64,000 bases of DNA, from the NCBI GenBank assembly GCA_013397115.1, contig VWZW01004026.1:1984652-2048651 (forward strand), written 5' to 3'. Below are positions 60,608 to 64,000 of the stretch, piece by piece. Under the pieces are notes generated by a model. The model saw only the letters and a list, made by a program, of their open reading frames with translations, did not search any database and had not been told where the DNA came from. This DNA comes from Edolisoma coerulescens (lineage: Eukaryota > Chordata > Aves > Passeriformes > Campephagidae). A program made the position numbers and the translations under genes. Position 1 is the first letter of the stretch. Each line of letters starts with the position of its first letter.

Positions 60608-63080
60608 TGCATTTTGAATTAATTCAAATAATTTTTAAACTCTTGTAACACTTCTATTTAAAACTATTTTGACCTTATTTCAAAATTATGTCAGTATATT
60701 TTCAAATATGCCAGCAATAAATAATTGAAAGCAAATGCAGAATAAAAAACAATCTATTTATAATTAAGCAATAGTTTTCAGAAATATATTTCTTTTTTTG
60801 TTTTTTTAGGAACCAAAATTTGCTTAAATCTTGACTACTTCCCAATTTATTCCTTTCCATGTGAACAATCCTCCCAAATCTCTCTTTGTTCAGGGCTTGC
60901 CAGCAGCAGACTTTTCTCCATGTTCAGTTTAGGATGTTCTTTATCGAACAGTGCAACATAAACCCTCACACATCTGTTTTCCTGTTTCTTGTCCCAAAAT
61001 CAAGAAGTGTCTAATCTCTTTTTTTCTTACCATTACTGTTTTCAAGAAACATTTTTTAACACGTTAGAGTACCAAGGCATTTGTTAGTAGGTTATGAAAG
61101 TAGAAGAAAAATTTGGACCCCCTCGTAAATAGGAGATGTGGATGAAAGGGCAAGACAACTCTGGATTAAAATATCTAAGGTTTGCTTATCATGTCGGCAA
61201 GCTCAAAATATTTCTAAACTCCCTTTAACATCCCTGAGAACAGAGTAACTCTCCAGACTCCATATTCAGTGTTGACTCTATTTTAATGGAGTAGACTTCC
61301 AAGATAGATATGTCTTGCACATTCATCTGAATGTAGGTGTCAATCTGTTGTTGGATCTCATCCCAGGTGCTGATATACATGGCTTTCGGGGGCATGGTAA
61401 AACTGAGGAGCTGCCCCAGATGACAGAAGACTACAGATGGCAGATGAAAAGTGCCACTTGGAGCTCAGACTTCAAATTGGCATAGCATGGAGAGGCTACA
61501 GAGGACACCACCTAGAATTCAAAGTGAAGGCAGGAATAGGCAGGGAATAAATGAACAAGAGGAGAATAGAGTATTCTGTATTTAGAAAAGGACAGTATGT
61601 GATCTAAGTGAAAGCAAAAAAAATGCTGGTTTTATTAAAATTATATATCAGTATTTATATATAGTTAAAATATATGCATATCATACAGGTATATGATATA
61701 GTTCACAGGAGATATAAACCCACATAAACGCTATGTATATATACAATGTATTATGTGTCAAGAAATGCAAAATGCATGGTATCTAAAATGCCCAAAATGT
61801 GATCACTTCTGCTGCAGGACTTATTTTGCCATGATAATGAAGAAACCATTGCTTCCTATTATGGTCTTTATTTTAATAATTTGAAGCACTCCCTCCAAAT
61901 GTCACTGCATGATGTGTTGAGCTGCTGAATTTCTGAAAAGCTGAAAAAATCTGAAAGCTGTAGGCTCTCTTTCTTTGCCTTTCACAGTCATCTATGTGTA
62001 CTGTAAGAATGTGTGTGAAGATTGTTCAGAATTCACACCAAATATTTTACATAACAGTATTGTAAAACATATATGACAATAAATTTCCATTTGCCTGTTA
62101 CAGACTTTCTCCTAAAAAAGTAATATTTCTGGATTTAAATAGAACCATACCATGCTCAGGAAGACTGAGCATAAATAACCAGAACATTGCAAACTCCCTC
62201 AAACTTTTATACTTGGAGTGGTCCTGAGGAGCTTCTATGACATATATGAAGTTTAGAATAAAACTTTTTTCATAATGAAAAAAAAGCTCTCTTTTTCCAA
62301 GCTCTTCCCTCATAGCATGCAACAGGAGAGAAGTCTTTTGAACATTCAGAATTCACCTTTTTTTACTGACAAAGGCACAAAGTGAGAAGTAACCTTTAAA
62401 ATAGACAGGAAACAATTGATTAGAATTCCCATAGTTTAAAAAAATGGCATTTTGCGTTACCCCTCAAAATTAGCCACAAAGCATCTCAGACTCTGGAAAA
62501 CATTCATAATAAAATGAGACACATTCCAAAGAAGTGAGCAGTAAGACTCTCTGACTCTAGATATAAGCAAAATGCAAAGGTCTACAAGTGAAGATTTGCT
62601 GTAGCGGTCTGTACTCCACTTGAACTTTATATGTGATGAGCATTTTTAATCTTTCTGTTACAGCTGTCTCTCAGTCTTTTGCTTATCTCTTTCCATTTCT
62701 ACATGGCTTATGGCAATGCAGAACTGTTCTGGTATATTGTGAAAAAGGTCTTCTTAGATGTTCATTTGTGAATGATTCATGTTTGAAAATTAAATCTTTA
62801 GAATACAGCTGGCCAGAAACTGATAACTTTATTTTATTTAAAATGTTCTTTCTGTTCTTTTCAGATTGTAATTGCAATTTAGATTGTAATTTTGAATTTA
62901 AAAATTAGCCAGTTGAACTTAAAGAATTGGTACATAACAAGAGCTTTCTTTATGAGCTCCTTCAGGGATGTATTTAGAACAGAGTGATATCAAGAGGCAT
63001 TTCCTTAAATAAAAGACCTTATATTTGTACATGCATGTTGACTAAGAATACTTGAGGTGTATTCAATTATTTTCAACATA

Positions 63081-63431
63081 CAAAACTGTGGGAACCAACA
63101 GCTGGTCTGAAAGCCTCACGGATTCCAACCTTGAGAATTCAGTTTCTACCCTTGAGAATTGTAACATCAACAGAAGCAAGAAGCATAACAACAGAAAGAG
63201 GATGAGCACCTGCAGAAGGGAGGATACTGGCTGATGTGTAGCAAGAATGTGTGCTAGTTATAGGCAACCAATAATGTTCTATTGTAGTTAAGCTAATAAC
63301 CAATGAACATGTAACACAAATGCTAAGAAATTGTATAAAAGAAGCTGCATAGTATTAAAGAGGGTTCTTTTTTGCTTGAAGCTGTTGGGGTGTGTGTGTG
63401 TGTCGTGTCCATCTCAACAGTGACACAAAAT
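63081..63431 (+). mobile_element. ERVK-like solo LTR with target-site duplication
   Basis: The proposed LTR runs from 63087 (TGTGGGAACC) to 63425 (CAGTGACA), about 339 bp, with TGT...ACA termini. The flanking hexamers are CAAAAC (63081-63086) and CAAAAT (63426-63431). A 6-bp target-site duplication with one mismatch is expected for ERVK/betaretrovirus-like and alpharetrovirus-like integration. Inside are CAACCAATAA and CAATGAAC (CCAAT-like) words, a TATA box in TTGTATAAAAG at about 63332-63342, and an ATTAAA polyadenylation-like signal at about 63354. A GT-rich run downstream matches a U5/termination region. No retroviral genes adjoin it, so it is a solo LTR left by recombination. The LTR class is inferred from length, termini and duplication size. 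The 60-codon open frame starting at 63052 is not a gene. Confidence 0.72.
63391..63402. repeat. Short (GT)n run inside the LTR
   Basis: About six GT units in the proposed GT-rich region downstream of the LTR polyadenylation signal. Confidence 0.7.
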
Positions 63432-64000
63432 GTCTGAAATATTTGGTTAATGAATGTTTCCCTAGGCTTTTTAAAATTATAAAAGTCATATCCAATTGTC
63501 TTTTACTAGATGGATAGTTAATTCTGTGAGAAGTTAGCCATCAATAGAAACCCAGCAGGGTCTCTGAGAGAAAAGACAGGTAGGTAAAAAAAATGGAAAT
63601 TGGAGATGTGCTTTTTTTGCTCTGGCTGAGGAAGATAAGAAACAGTGAAAGCTTGTTTCTTGCTGAAACAAGATGAGGAGGAAGGAAATGGGGAAAATGA
63701 TGAATACCAGGGAATTAACCATGTCTGAGTCTTTCTGTGAGAATATGTGTGTGTGAAGAGAGAAATAATTTTTGTGTTAGTAGATGTCTTAAGTAGAATC
63801 AAAAGCTCCTTGATTTAGCCTATAGAGATGTTATGTCAGTACATAACATACAGGAAAAAAAGACATTTTGGAAACTGCTTCAGACATTATGAACAAAATT
63901 CTTATTAATAGCATTTAGAGTAAATAATATTTTTAAATCCTACTAGTTGTTGAAAGGTTTGATAGATCTTTCAAGAGGTTAGAACTTTGTTTTCAATGAC
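63432..64000. other. Unique AT-rich non-coding DNA
   Basis: No gene or repeat recognised to the window edge. Overlapping minus-strand open frames of 62 and 94 codons have serine/phenylalanine-rich random-looking composition. Confidence 0.5.

Larger units (their letters stand above)
58536..63086. other. Unique AT-rich non-coding DNA
   Basis: No gene recognised. A 109-codon open frame at 59807-60136 has no recognisable domain. AT-rich and ATA microsatellites are listed separately. The 60060-60180 part is locally richer in GC. Confidence 0.5.

Noticed and set aside
1..64000. Novel defence, toxin or biosynthetic gene system
   Set aside because: The window is vertebrate non-coding DNA with retroelements. 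No cluster of genes of any kind was found on either strand.

Overview
The window looks like AT-rich, non-coding nuclear DNA from a bird, most likely a songbird (Passeriformes). The evidence is the repeat content. There are eight recognisable CR1 (chicken repeat 1) LINE 3' ends, several with the typical terminal ATTCTATG-type repeat. There are several avian ERVL-type LTR fragments, one probable ERVK-like solo LTR with a near-perfect 6-bp target-site duplication, and one SINE whose head resembles tRNA-Ile and whose tail resembles a CR1 3' end. That SINE structure is known from the zebra finch lineage (TguSINE1 type). The species and chromosome cannot be told from the sequence alone.

I found no protein-coding gene, rRNA, functional tRNA, CRISPR array, prokaryotic operon or plasmid element. 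The only open reading frame with a recognisable protein signature is a decayed CR1 reverse-transcriptase fragment (about 18.73-19.40 kb). All other open frames are short, lie in repeats or low-complexity DNA, or have random-looking composition. The window is best read as a gene desert or the inside of a very large intron.

Layout: 1-5.9 kb unique AT-rich DNA; 5.97-6.11 kb tRNA-Ile/CR1 SINE; 8.6-9.15 kb GC-richer block, possibly an old LTR; 12.7 kb decayed CR1 end; 16.6-17.3 kb GC-richer unique block followed by a T/G-rich tract; 18.6-20.03 kb composite of ERVL LTR piece, 5'-truncated CR1 and further ERVL LTR pieces; 26.5-26.8 kb minus-strand ERVL LTR 5' part; 31.8 kb short CR1 tail; 34.3-34.6 kb plus-strand ERVL LTR 3' part; 34.8-35.5 kb and 37.1-37.7 kb two stretches that could be regulatory (homeodomain/POU-like motifs; locally raised CpG); 39.7-39.9 kb possible ancient DNA-transposon remnant; 41.1-41.7 kb second type of ERVL-like LTR; 49.5 kb possible ancient SINE-like remnant; 50.0, 53.3 and 56.6 kb plus-strand CR1 ends; 55.26-55.45 kb long polypyrimidine microsatellite; 57.6 and 58.4 kb minus-strand CR1 ends; 63.09-63.43 kb ERVK-like solo LTR.

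Nothing here forms an interacting gene system. The value of the window is as a record of retrotransposon insertions (SINE, CR1, ERVL, ERVK) plus a few candidate regulatory or structural DNA segments. All repeat family names come from recognition of remembered consensus features, not from a database search.
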